Below are positions 43,341-54,122 of a stretch of DNA of 64,000 bases, in pieces (the stretch's first letter is position 1; every line of letters starts with the position of its first letter). Below the pieces are notes generated by a model. That model saw only the letters and a program-made list of their open reading frames with translations, searched no databases and was not told the origin of the DNA. The stretch is from Oscheius dolichura (Eukaryota > Nematoda > Chromadorea > Rhabditida > Rhabditidae), in the NCBI GenBank assembly GCA_932521035.1, contig OW051494.1:2776001-2840000 (forward strand), read 5' to 3'. Both the position numbers and the translations under genes were made by a program.

Positions 43341-44709
43341 ATGTCAACTTTTCCCCTTGATCAGCTTCCCTATGTCAATATTCTACATATTCTGGGAAAG
43401 GTAGTTTAACGAGTAGCTATTGTAGGTCTCTTGCAGATGGCCTTTCCAGAAGCTTCCAAGATGCGACAAACCTGCCGCAGGATTGACGATCTGGTGGCCA
43501 AGTCAAAGGATCTTCGCTTCCCCGTCTCTGACCAAATAGAACTCTCCTTTTCTATAATCACAAATCGAGCAAGAGAAATAGTATTACCGTCTTTTTTTAC
43601 CTCGGTAATGATATTTAGAGCCTCAAGTATTTCTATGATGTCCGAAGACGTTCAACTACTGTAGTTGAGCCGCGGAACATTGAGTTCGCTCTGTTTGACA
43701 CGATTACTGTAAATGATTCGGTATAATGCATAGATATTCAATAATTTTAACAAGTTCCTTTAGGGGCCCTTGGTCCGGCCAATACCGAGAAATCGAGACT
43801 TTCTGCCCTTCTTCAAAGAGGCTAAGATAAAATGCCGCTTGTTTAAATTTTGCCATGTTGAATTTGAAAGCGACGATTTGTTTATGTTCATAGAGAATAT
43901 TAAACCGAAACAATTACTCTATGAGGAGAGAGCTGGCATATTTGAGCCGCCATCATTCAACACCGTCAGGCGACTGGTAGCGGTGAGTGGCAGAATATGA
44001 AAAAATGGGGACAGAATCATTTCAGGGCTGTCAGAATATCCACATCCAGCTCTGTGACGGCATTCCAAATGACTACGCGCAGGCCTTGTCGCAGTATGAA
44101 TCCGTCCGGATTGACTCAGTTTTGAATGCAGAGATGCCGTCCCTGGCCTCCCTTATTCAGGTCAGCATCGTCTCGGCAGACGCGAACTGCCCCCTTTTCA
44201 GCTGCTTCTTACCGATCTCAACATCCCTCTGAAGCATTTCCACCTTCCAGTCTACCACGAGGACATGTTCCTTTTCAAAAACGAGATCGAAGACTTGGAC
44301 CTGGGGCAGTGGCAGTTCAACCGAGGAGGAGACCCAGTGAGCCCGTGCTCCCCCTATTCAACATTGTACTTCCTTCCAGGAAAACAGACAGCTTGGTTTC
44401 ATTGTAGACATCCCCGGCCACTTCGTCACCCTCATAGAACATCGTGAGGAGGACAAGGTCTGCCCGAGCCACCGCCATCCCATACTCCCATTTCAGCATT
44501 ACTGTATCGGCCGCCGGACAGCGAAGGCAGACGTCGACGCCTTGACCGACCAGTGGTTCGACGACTTCATCTGGGCCAGTGGAGTACGATACAATCGAGT
44601 CGCCCTCTACAAGGACATCCTGGAGAACCGGGACAACTACGAGGCACTGAGGAACCGCCTCGAGACGGCCCTCTCCTCTTCCAGCGACTTCTATGGTCTC
44701 CTCCAGTAA
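43341..44709 (+). CDS. Divergent nematode F-box protein
   Basis: Starts MSTFPLDQLPYVNILHILGK (exon 43341-43400). Splicing (intron 43401-43436) joins this to MAFPEASKMRQTCRRIDDLV, completing an F-box (LPxxxLxxIL, then C-R-R). The next intron is probably 43581-43618, because read-through ends in a stop while splicing continues in frame as SLKYFYDVRRRSTTVV. Later exons (about 43619-43708, 43764-43983, 44028-44159 and on) give about 350 residues ending SSSDFYGLLQ, stop at 44707-44709. F-box proteins link substrates to SKP1-cullin ubiquitin ligases; nematodes have large, fast-evolving families. The region after the F-box has no domain I recognise. The last ~20 residues are repeated at 42213-42247 and 45387-45441. 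Confidence 0.75.
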
Positions 44710-45340
44710 TATGTCACCCTGTAACTTCTAGAGGAAATAAAGTCAAATAAACCTCGTTATTTCATATTAGCACGGTCAACAGGATGTCAAAACCGTTCAG
44801 AGACCCGGATTACAGTAATCCCGTGGAAAAGTCGCGACTTGTAGAGCTGCTCCTATAGGCACCGACTTCCCCGAAATCTCATTATTCCATCAGTCTCTGT
44901 GCCTTGAGACGGTTCAACTACTCGAATGGCCGATAGAGACTCTTCCCATCGCCCCTCCACTCCGCCGGCCGCCTCTTCTTCCCGCCGCCGCTCTGCTTCC
45001 CCCCGCATCCTCACGCCGGGATACATTGCTCGTAACTTCCGTGACGTCTTCTCTTCGGATTGGAATTCGTCCTCCCGCAGCCGCTACTCGGCGTGGAGCC
45101 CTTCCGGCCGCCTTCGCCACTGGCCATCGGCCAATATTCCTGCCCACCGCCGGTACCCGTCTTCGCCGAGCAGCTCTCCCCGGCGGTCTCTTTCCCCCGA
45201 TCGGATGTCCTATCGTCGCCAGCTGGATGACCGCTCTCAAAGCCGTAGCCGGCCCTGCCGTGCTACGGACGATACTACTAGCACGTAAACGAATAAACTG
45301 GGCCAAAATATTTTGTTGTTTTTTGTGTTGTCACTTTAGA
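44683..45340. repeat. Right arm of inverted duplication
   Basis: Matches the reverse complement of 41265-42247. It starts inside the last codons of the F-box gene, runs through ~215 bp of shared non-coding flank and the truncated unknown gene, and ends shortly after the shared TAAACTGGG-containing 3' flank. It lacks an internal stretch present in the left arm. Confidence 0.9.
44926..45288 (+). CDS. Unknown RS-rich protein, truncated paralogue
   Basis: 120 residues starting MADRDSSHRPSTPPAAS and ending RATDDTTST. It is nearly identical to the left-arm gene over the Arg/Ser-rich N-terminal part, with a small insertion after the seventh residue. The middle and the coiled coil are deleted; the deletion rejoins in frame so the last seven residues survive. 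It may still be translated. It follows the F-box gene by 216 bp on the same strand, so the two could be co-transcribed. Confidence 0.65.
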   Translation: MADRDSSHRPSTPPAASSSRRRSASPRILTPGYIARNFRDVFSSDWNSSSRSRYSAWSPSGRLRHWPSANIPAHRRYPSSPSSSPRRSLSPDRMSYRRQLDDRSQSRSRPCRATDDTTST

Positions 45341-45386
45341 GTCGCTTCTATCGAAAGGTTCTCCTTGAGTCTTCTTTCATTCCATG

Positions 45387-45441
45387 CCTCGAGGCGGCCC
45401 TCTCCTCTTCCAGCGACTTCTGTGGCCTCCTCCAGTAATAT
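45387..45441 (+). pseudogene. Third copy of the F-box gene tail
   Basis: CCTCGAG through CTCCTCCAGTAATAT repeats 44657-44711 (the last ~17 codons and stop of the F-box gene) with a few changes. No F-box or upstream exons accompany it. It marks the end of another ancient repeat unit. Confidence 0.75.
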
Positions 45442-45974
45442 CCCGATTGAATAAAGAAGTCTCCATTTATCGAGGGAAATACAAGGGGACATCACAAAAA
45501 TATAAACCAGTGGGATTGATTGAAGTGAAATATTTGTACACATATCGAGGAGAAGGCAGGAGGAGGAGGCACCCTTGAAGGCTGGCACGAGGGAGAACGG
45601 TAATACTGTGGAATGAGAGCGAGGGAGGACGGCCGATTAGATCATCTGCTTGCTGGGACTGTTTCGCTTGTCCCGACGGTCTTTGGCACGCCTGAAAGTG
45701 TCTCCTTTAGATCATTTCTGTTTGAAGAAGACATCCCCAGCTCCTTCTGTTACGGTATCGCGCGCTGGCCGACGGCTGGCCATTTACGACTCTGTGGACC
45801 ATTGTGGCCGGGACGGGGGCCGGAGGCGCGGTCACTTTTGTGCCAGGGACCATCTATTGTTAGGGGCAAAAGCGCAAAAGAAGCTATAAATCTGATCCCC
45901 CGGTAATAAACAAGGGAGGGGGAGGATGAATTCCGTCTAACTAGAAATAACTGACTGACAGTTTTTTGGCTGGA
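45442..45974. other. Intergenic, no gene seen
   Basis: Between the F-box tail relic and the stop codon of the caudal gene. Open frames here are short and domain-free. Confidence 0.5.
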
Positions 45975-48900
45975 TTACGGTAGCAGCGGTGTTGTCTTTT
46001 TTTCGTCACGCTTGGATTTAGCTCGCCTGAAAAGAGTGATTGACGAGGAATTGGACAGGACACAGTCCCCCTGGCGACGACTACAGTAATCCCAATTTCG
46101 TGTCGGGCAGACAAATTATTCGGCAGTAAACGCGGACAATTAGGTGGTGGTGGATGCTCCATTTGGTAGTCTTTTACGAGCTGATTCACCCTCAAGGCCG
46201 GTCACTCACCTATTCTGAAACCAAATCTTCACTTGTCGCTCGGTCAGGTTCAGCCGGCCCGAGAGTTCGGCCTTCCTCTCGGAGGTGATGAACTGCTGTG
46301 CCTGGTATTCCTAAAAGGGACGGGATATTCTCTGTTCTCCAGGGGCAGACTCACCAGCTCGAGATGCGTCCTCTGGGCATCCGTGTAGACGACCCGATAC
46401 GTATCCTGAGTCCTGACGCGAACATCTGAAAATTTCAAATCATCTTCTGCTCCTTTCCCTGTCATTTTTCAGTAGCCGAGTCGTGTGTTTTGCAAGGAAT
46501 CCGGCTACTGATATTCTAGACCCCGGCCGTTATCAGTCCCTCCTCAAAGGACGCCGCCCGACATCGCCCCCGGCTCTGACGCCGCGGGAAAGCTTTGAAC
46601 TGGGCCCGAGGGGGACGAGAGACAGGGAAAAACGGAACAGGCTGTGTACTGTAGCAGGGCAGATCAGCCGGAGTATGCCAGTCTTTTAAACTTTTACCAG
46701 AAGGGGAGATATAGGGCTGGCGCGCGTCCTCCTGTGCTGTCCCTGCCATGTTCCTATTTAATTTGAGATTTTATATTACTTTAGATGAGTTTCCACGAGT
46801 CTTTAGAGCCGAAAAAAAGTAGTGAAAATATGATAAATAACCCGGTGGGTGGCTGGCAGAGATCGTGAAGGGAGGACGCGCGCCTCTCTCCGGTTTTATA
46901 GTATCCCTAGATAAACAAAGAGATGGAAGACTACTACTAGGAGAACAGACTGTCCTCTTCCCAAAACCCGTTCATATTACGGTAACCAGTCTCTCCGGGG
47001 GAGCAGTGGCTGGTCCCCCTGGGCCTCTTCCCCTCCCGCTCGGCTTATCACCTTTACGTGGCTGCTTATCGCGCCTCTAGGTGGACGGCGGCAGTCGCTT
47101 GACAATTTTAGAGCACGTTAAGTCCACGATAATCCGGACAGTAGCACTTATAAACTACACAGCTACCGTAAGACTTACTGTTCGTTCCGGGACCAGTCCG
47201 ATGTTTGGGAGGCGGGATGCCGCCGTTGCCCTTGTTGCCGCCGGCAGATCCCTTCATGGCGGCTGCTTTCCAATTGGCCGTGATCGCGGCATGAGCCTGG
47301 AAGATGTTTTCTTTAGAAGGGAGAAGGCAGCTGGCCGTACCTGAGGGGAGGTGAAGTCCGTATACGGGAGCATGTTGTACTGGTAGGCGGCCGAGTTAAC
47401 GGAGGCTCGTCCCATCATGTAGTCGAGGGGCTTGTATTCCAGCGGCTTGTATTCGAAGGTGGACTGGGCCACCGAGGTCGAGGGCACCGTCGAGGGGCAC
47501 GGGTCCACGGGGCATGGCTGAAAAGGAAAATCTCTTGGTCATGTTTTTCCTCTCGAATATTTATGGCCCATTGTATAGTTTACAATGCTCTGGGCCACTT
47601 TCTGCTCCCCCTCTGATAGCAACAGCAGGCCCCTTTTGGGGTCGTAAAGTTAGCGAAGATTTTCACGCCTCCGGGGGGAGAGACTGGGTGATAAATGGAT
47701 TAAAGACCCCGTTAAAATGAGCGAGACATACCTCCATGGCCGGCGGAGGCAGGGGAAAAGTCGGAGCCCAGAGCGGCGGATCTATCCACGCCTTGCCGTC
47801 AGAATAGGCTTCGGCTCCCGGCCATCGATGGCCCGGCCCGGAATACACCTGCTGCTGGAGATTGTCGAATGTCGCCGAGAACATCGGTTGATTCCTATCC
47901 CTGAAAAGGTCTTTTGTATCTTCCCGCGGTGTGAAACAAAAGGGGTTAAAATTCGGGAGCCGCCACGGGCAGTAGCAGCCTGGAGGGAGATAAGATGGCA
48001 GGGAGGGGACGACAAACAAAACGGACACGAGGAAAGAAAGTTTCTAACTCCTTAGTCGAAAAACGGGGAGAGATCAATAGCCGAGGAGGGAAAGAAGCTG
48101 AGCGGGAGGCGGGAAATTGACTCGGAGACTGTTGGCCTCGTGGGAAACGGAAGCAGCGGGACGAAATAGTTTCTATTCGGAGACAGGGGAAGTACGTTAG
48201 ACCTTTAGAAGAAGGAAGGGGGAGGAGGACAGGTATCTCTAGATGGAATGGCTAAAGGAGCTCCATGGCTCATAGTGGATGAGACACTATAGAGGTCAGG
48301 AATCTCCCGCACCAGGAAGAGGGCTCCCCACCGCGGGCAGGAGCGGGACGACGGTTTTGGGCACCTCGGAACCCAGTCAGAGGAGAATTTTGAAAGGTAC
48401 CCTACCCGATAATTCAAGGGCTATTTTGTACTGTATCCAGGTTCGAGTTTCCGTAACGGAATCTTATTCGGGTTGGAGATTTCTACCATTTTTCGCCATT
48501 TTTGCTCATTTTATTCACAACACCAGGCCCAACAGGGAGATCTCCTCATTGAGTTCAGTAAAAAGACGCCTTTGGTATCCTTTATGGAATAGAGGTGAGA
48601 ATTTTGCTACAAATATGGATCAAAATGTGGTTAAAATCTCCCAGTCCGATGTAGGATCCGCGAGAGCCCCGGGGAGGACGGTTGAAAGTGGGGCCATGGT
48701 CGATCTACTGGAGGGGCTACCCTGTCTTTCAATCGGATCTGATCCTAGCTATTGTGGAAAAGGCCTGGGTCTCTTTGTGAAAAAAAGGAAAAATAAAGAA
48801 AATTGGGTATCAGATTTGAAAGAGAGGATGATAAGTGGAAGGATATACAGTGTGTCTCGGATTGACCTGAGAAATTTTCCGTCCCTCCTTGACAGATCAT

Positions 48901-49689
48901 AAAGGAGACAGACAACAACAGAGGAGGCAGTAAACGGGGGCTGTAACATCTACCGGAAATGACAAAACAAGACCTCCCCGGTGGAAAAGCAGCCATTATC
49001 TCGGGGGCTGTTTTACCTCTTTCAGACAATTTTTAGAAAAAGAGGAGGATAAATAAAGAGACAGACGAGAGAGTGTGTGTGTGTGTCTCGGTGCTTATCG
49101 TATTTCGAGCAGGGGGCCTCAAGGAACAGCCGGCCGGGAGAGCGAGAGAATGGGGAAAGAAGGCCGGCCCCGCCCCTTCGGGACTACCGTAACCTTATGC
49201 CATCTGTGACCGGAAATATGAATAGAGGGAAATGGTTCTGTTTGTCGACACACACACACACTGTAGATGGTTGTGTGTGGTTAACTATCAGATGAGGATT
49301 ATGGAAATGGTAACGGTGATTAGAGTTACAGTATCCTTTGGGGGGATGGCAGGCGGTCTCCTGCGGATTTTCCACTCGCGGACCTTTAAATTTCTCCCCC
49401 TCTGATTAAAAGATTACTGTAAACATATTCAATTATATCTAGTGGGTCCCGCCGCGGAAACGTGCACAGTCCTTTAATTGTGGTGTGCCCACTGGGACTG
49501 GTAATACCCCTATCTCCCCGGGAATAAGCTCTTTGCCCTTTATTTTAAAAAGTCAAAAACTCACGTGGCCAGTGGATAATGATAAATAGACCAGGGAAAA
49601 TGGCTGAAGTAGCTCGGATCAGCCGCGGTCGGCATCAGAGGAGCCATGGGTGACGGCTTGCACTCGTTCGTCGTCAGATCCTTGGTCAT
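45975..49689 (-). CDS. pal-1: Caudal-type homeobox transcription factor (PAL-1/CDX)
   Basis: Seven exons with agreeing phases: 49565-49689, 47732-47900, 47341-47517, 47179-47296, 46355-46425, 46210-46310, 45975-46026; 270 residues. It starts [17 protein letters not shown]. The homeodomain is split over the last three exons: [15 protein letters not shown], then [19 protein letters not shown] with VKIWFQN, then [11 protein letters not shown]. The caudal-specific N-terminal arm and Gln50 in helix 3 are present. The protein ends only about ten residues after the homeodomain. In C. elegans, PAL-1 specifies posterior and C-lineage fates. The N-terminal part is rich in Pro, Tyr and Ala. I see no clear YPWM motif. 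Intron 1 (47901-49564) is about 1.7 kb and may hold control elements. Confidence 0.92.
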
Positions 49690-51251
49690 CCCTGAAAATG
49701 AACGACTCTATTGGTGGAGACGGAGAACCGGGCCCGCCGGGGGTGGCCAGTTATCAATTTTCGAGTTTTACGAAGCTCTTATACAACCTGGCAATAAACT
49801 ATTTAAAGAGCGGGAAAGAATTGGATAAGAGCGGAGAGGAGGAGGAGGAGGAGGAGAAGGACAGGAGAGTTACAGCCAAACGGGTGCACTGGTCGACGGA
49901 GTGAATGATAAGGCAGAGAAAAAGGCGGCGGCTCCCTTTCACCAATCCAGCCACAGTTGATAATTTATGGATTACGGTACACACACACATCGGGAAGGAG
50001 AGGAGGTTAATGATATTCATCTGTAGACAAACAGGGAAACAGCGCCCCCAGCGGGAGGGAGGAGACCGAGCCTTGGGAATGGTAATGAGCGCGGGGGAGC
50101 GGACACTTGGCGGCTCGGCGAGGAGGAGGCGGCGACCGAGGGGGAAAAGACGACGGCTGCCTACAAGGGCTATTGTGGGGGGATTACTGTCAGGAGACAC
50201 GAAAACTGACAGCCCAGGGGGAGGAGATCCTCGGGAGAACAAGAGAGGACGACGGCATCCTCCCGTCTATGGTTTCTGAGTTGGCTCCTCCCTCCCAACA
50301 TAATATATAAACAAATCCTCCTTTCTCTCTTCTCCCTTTATTCTGCTCTTCTTGCCAGTTTTATAGAATAATTACCCGGAAAAGAAGGAATTTGAAAGCG
50401 AGTACTGTACACAAAAGGGCGCGCCCTCTCCTCCAACCCCTCCGGGGACTGTCTACGACTTCAAATTTCGGATACTCATCTATTAAAAAAGAGAGAGGAT
50501 AAGATGATGATTAAATTAAAATGGATTAAAAGTTAATCAGAGATAAGGGTAGACGCAAAAGGACGGAGGAAAGCGTGGCCACTGGCACTGGAAGGATACT
50601 CCATCCAGAAGAGGCGCTTCTGTATGCTAATTACCCGAAAGAGTAGAAACTCGGACGGGGAGGAGAGAACTATTCAAATTCCCGGTCCGGATTAGTAGAT
50701 CGGGAGCTATAAAATTGAGTGAGCATTGCGTGAACGAAGGTCGACGAGCGAGGAGGAGCGGCAGGAGGAGGCGGAGCCGACGCTACTGGGCTGATTCTCA
50801 ACCGTAAACCAGCTGGCTGTGGTACCAATTTGTGCCAGAGGAATGGGAACTTCATGACGGGGACGACGGGCCACTGCCAGCGGGACGGGAGCAAGGATGG
50901 CCGGGTATGGTAGACGGGCGAGATCAAAGTCATCGAATTTTGAATGGAAGGATTGGGAAAACTAGCTATTCTCGAAGAAAGATAAGGATATTTAGAGGAA
51001 GAGGAGATGAATCATTTGAACGGTGGAGAAGAATCCGCCAGAAGAATCCGCCCAACTGATAGGGACGAGATGAACTGGGCCCCTCTCCTAAAGTCGGAGA
51101 CATCAAAGGGTCCTGTTACGGACTGTTCCTCTGATTTACGGCACCTCCTGATAGCATGGGAGAGCGGCAGAGGAGCTACTGACGGGGGCAGGGCAGACAG
51201 CTACATTTTCGCGGACCGGTAGCTTCTCTCTGGATTCAGAGCCGACTTCTC

Positions 51252-51276
51252 CACACCCGTATAGTCTCGGCGGCAG
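51252..51276 (-). repeat. Dispersed short motif, copy
   Basis: A - strand copy of the CTGCCGAGACTNTACGGGTG motif, with one or two changes. A further diverged - strand copy lies at about 51973-51994. Confidence 0.5.
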
Positions 51277-51376
51277 GAATTATGGATCTTTATCGCTCTT
51301 CTAGGCATTCTGAAGAGGAGGAGACACGAAGGGGACAGGCATCCGCGAGCTCGAGAAGCGATTAGCCCGATCTCCT

Positions 51377-51473
51377 ACACCCGTACAGTCTCGGCAGCAG
51401 AAACTACAGTAACCCAGCTCTGATTGTGGTAGTTTTTGATAAAAAATGAATTGCCGAGACTGTACTGGTGCAG
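51377..51473. repeat. Small inverted-repeat element
   Basis: The left end (51377-51400) and right end (51451-51473) are inverted copies of the motif CTGCCGAGACTNTACGGGTG, with a spacer of about 50 bp. It looks like a minimal MITE. Single copies of the same motif occur elsewhere in the window. Confidence 0.6.
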
Positions 51474-52426
51474 GGGCTGGCGCACTCCTCCCAGAGTAAC
51501 AAGGAGTAGTGCCCCATTATTTTTGCAGGGGGCACCCGACGGGAAAATGGGAGAAGTAGCAATAAATGAGAGAACATAAACTGTTATCAGAGAGCGAGCG
51601 GGAGCGAGAGCACCGGGAGCTCGAGGGTTGCGTAAGGGTGACCTTGTCCCCGGCAGCTGATCAATTAGCAACTCGGCTCCTGATAGCGGCTCCTCTTTTT
51701 CGGGGGTTCCGACCCATAAACATGACCGATTAGCCCCTAAAAGAATAAGATGGGCAGCGTCGGCTGTCAGGAGCCGTCCGGCTGCTATCAGCCGCCTCAT
51801 AAACTCATAAAATGAAATATTTATTGGGAGCTACCTCTTATCTGAAGTAATAAAGCCGAAACGGGCTCGTCGACTCGATGCTTATGACACTGTAAATGGC
51901 CCTAAACGGAAGAATATAAGAGAAGGGACACCCTGGAGACGGACGTCGTCTCCTCCTCTCCTCCTGTCGCCCGCACCCATATATTCTCGGCAGCTGAAAT
52001 CTTCTTTATTCCGAGCTGTCAGAAGCCTATCCTTCTCGTTTCCGAGATGGCACGGGGCTAGGAGACAGCCTCTCCTCCTCCTCCCCCCTAACGGGGGTGG
52101 ATGATATGATCTCCCTAGGAGTCGGATCACATTTCCACCCCATGTGGATCGTGGTCCCTTGCGCAAGCCGTCGGCCGCCCAACTTGAAAGACTGTCGCAT
52201 AAACACACCATCTCCCGGGCAGATAACAGACAGCTGTGTGTTGGTGGAGGATGATGGGGAGGATATCTTCTCTGGGGGGAGGACAAGGGACACCCTCCTC
52301 TACTTGCTTTAAAAGTACTGGGTCCCGCGGTGATTGCTCTATTTAGAGGGGGATTATTCAAAGACTCCCGAGGCGATCTCCTCGGGATACGGTAACAACT
52401 CTCGACAACCGTATAAAACTTTATTT

Positions 52427-53280
52427 TCACACCTTCTCAAAGCGCTCCTTGAGCTGAATGCCGAGCCAGTTCATCCCGGCTTCCAGGCCACTGCCAGTGA
52501 TGGCGCAACAGCTGACAATGTGCCATGGATGCCCACGGACGACGTCCAATCCTGAAATCCCTCGTCTTCCTGTCCTCCTCGTCGTCCTCCCCTTACCTAG
52601 ACATTGTGTCATCTCGGCAGCCGAGATCGAATCCGGCAGGTCTGATTTATTGGCGAAGATCAGGACCGGCAGCTAGGAAGGATATAGTTTTCCCTTCAAG
52701 AGCCTAACCTGCCGGTTGGCGACGTCCTTGTGGTCGAAAATCATCCATAGCTCATCCCGGGAGACGGCCATCCTCAGCCGGTCGGAGCTGTCAATTACAA
52801 AAATGACGGCCTGAGCCGCGGCGTAGTATGTCTCCCAAACTGTGCGGTACTTGGCTGTAAAAAGAAGACGGTCGTCGTCGCAGGCGGAACGGATTTGTTC
52901 CTTTTGTTTTTGAGGTCGCCATCGAGCCAAATTTACGACTGTCAGGCCCCGGCTCGGGCGCGCCTCTTTGGTGGCCGGCCGCGCATCTCTGGGAAATCTC
53001 CTCGGAGGGACAACTCACACTGTCCGGCCATGTCAAACGCGTTGAAGTTGAAATTCTCCGAGGTGAAATGGGTTACGGTATAGCCCATCGTTGGGACAAT
53101 TGTGGTGAGTCTCGATTCTGGTGGTTTCAGTTGATTTAAAATTGTTGTCTGAAAGAGAAAAAGAGTCACCTAATTTGACGGAAAACGAACCTTTCCCGAA
53201 TTATCCAAGCCAACCACAATCACATCGACATTTTTTCTTCCCAAGCCGAGGAAATTTGATAAATTTCGAAAAAATCCCAT
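52427..53280 (-). CDS. arl-6: ARF-like GTPase ARL6 (BBS3)
   Basis: Starts MGFFRNLSNFLGLGRKN (ATG ending at 53280; Gly2 available for lipid modification or membrane contact) and ends LKERFEKV. GTPase motifs: VVGLDNSGKTTILNQLK (P loop, split by an intron), IVPTMGY (switch I), FDMAGQ (switch II) and FANKSD (G4). IFVIDSSDRLRM follows switch II. This is closest to ARL6, which recruits the BBSome coat to cilia membranes. Introns are short. It has about 840 bp of upstream sequence free of other 5' ends, including a consensus X-box. Confidence 0.94.
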
Positions 53281-53916
53281 CTCTAAAATCTATATTTATT
53301 TATTTATTTGTTGTTAATTTCTAATTTATATAAAAAAATGGGAGATCCATAAGAAGAGAGTGAGATAGGTACAAATAGGGGGGCTTTGATGTGCCGCCGT
53401 CATCCATCACACATTTCCTCACGGTCCACCTGTGGTGTCCTTCTGTCACCCACTCAACATCACCTCATCATAGTTCAAAATTAGCAGCCGGGTATCATAT
53501 TTCTTTTTTGGAATATCAACTCTCAAAAAAATGAAAATCAAAAGAAAAGATGCTGTTTTACTGGCTGGGAAACAGGCAGCTCGGGGAGGATCAATTTTTA
53601 GGGTGGTAATTCAATAAAATTTCAACTAATATGGGTAATTTCTTCAGTTTATAAATATTATAATGTTAGAAAATGTCTAAAACATGGTGAAATTATATGG
53701 CTCCCCCGTCTGTCACCAGCACAATCCTGCCATGCATTCCCAAGGTGAGCCTTTCTTGCGCAACTGGCGCTCCTCTTTTGGCATAAGCGGATAATCCGAC
53801 GAAATAGGCCCTATTCTCCTAGCAAAGTTATGGGCACAAGAAGAGAAGAAGAAGAAAACAGCCAAATGGATGGAAAGAAATGTTCGTTCACTTGGACTGG
53901 CCCAGCTGGCAGCGCT

Positions 53917-53930
53917 GTCACCATGGAAAC
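53917..53930 (+). promoter_or_regulatory. Perfect X-box (RFX/DAF-19 site) upstream of ARL6
   Basis: GTCACCATGGAAAC fits the nematode X-box consensus GTHNYYATRRNAAC at every position. It lies in the only upstream region of ARL6, 637 bp from the start codon; the other neighbour (MBT gene) faces away with its 3' end here. Ciliary genes such as BBS genes are DAF-19 targets in C. elegans. Confidence 0.6.
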
Positions 53931-54122
53931 CAACTCGTGTTCGGCATTCATTGTGGGCAATTCCAATAACCTCTCACGCGGGTGTTCCAAAATGGGTAAA
54001 AAAGAATGTTCCATATACAAATACAATTTAATTATAACAAACGTAAACAAAAAGCATAAAGAAAACGAAAAAAAAACAAGTACAAAATAGATTAAACGAT
54101 TCCAGTAGTTTTGATCCTTCAG

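Larger units (their letters stand above)
49690..52426. other. Upstream region of the caudal gene; no gene seen
   Basis: About 2.7 kb, GC-rich and purine-rich in parts, between the caudal gene 5' end and the 3' end of ARL6. Both neighbours are on the - strand, so this is mainly the control region of the caudal gene. It holds several copies of a short dispersed motif (see findings) and TACNGTAAYC-like sites. Open frames here are biased low-complexity and not supported. Confidence 0.55.

Noticed and set aside
48279-48902. 207-codon frame in + orientation
   Set aside because: Lies in intron 1 of the caudal gene, opposite strand, no domain and no splice support.
51375-51800. 141-codon - strand frame
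   Set aside because: Runs through an inverted-repeat element; composition unlike real exons here.
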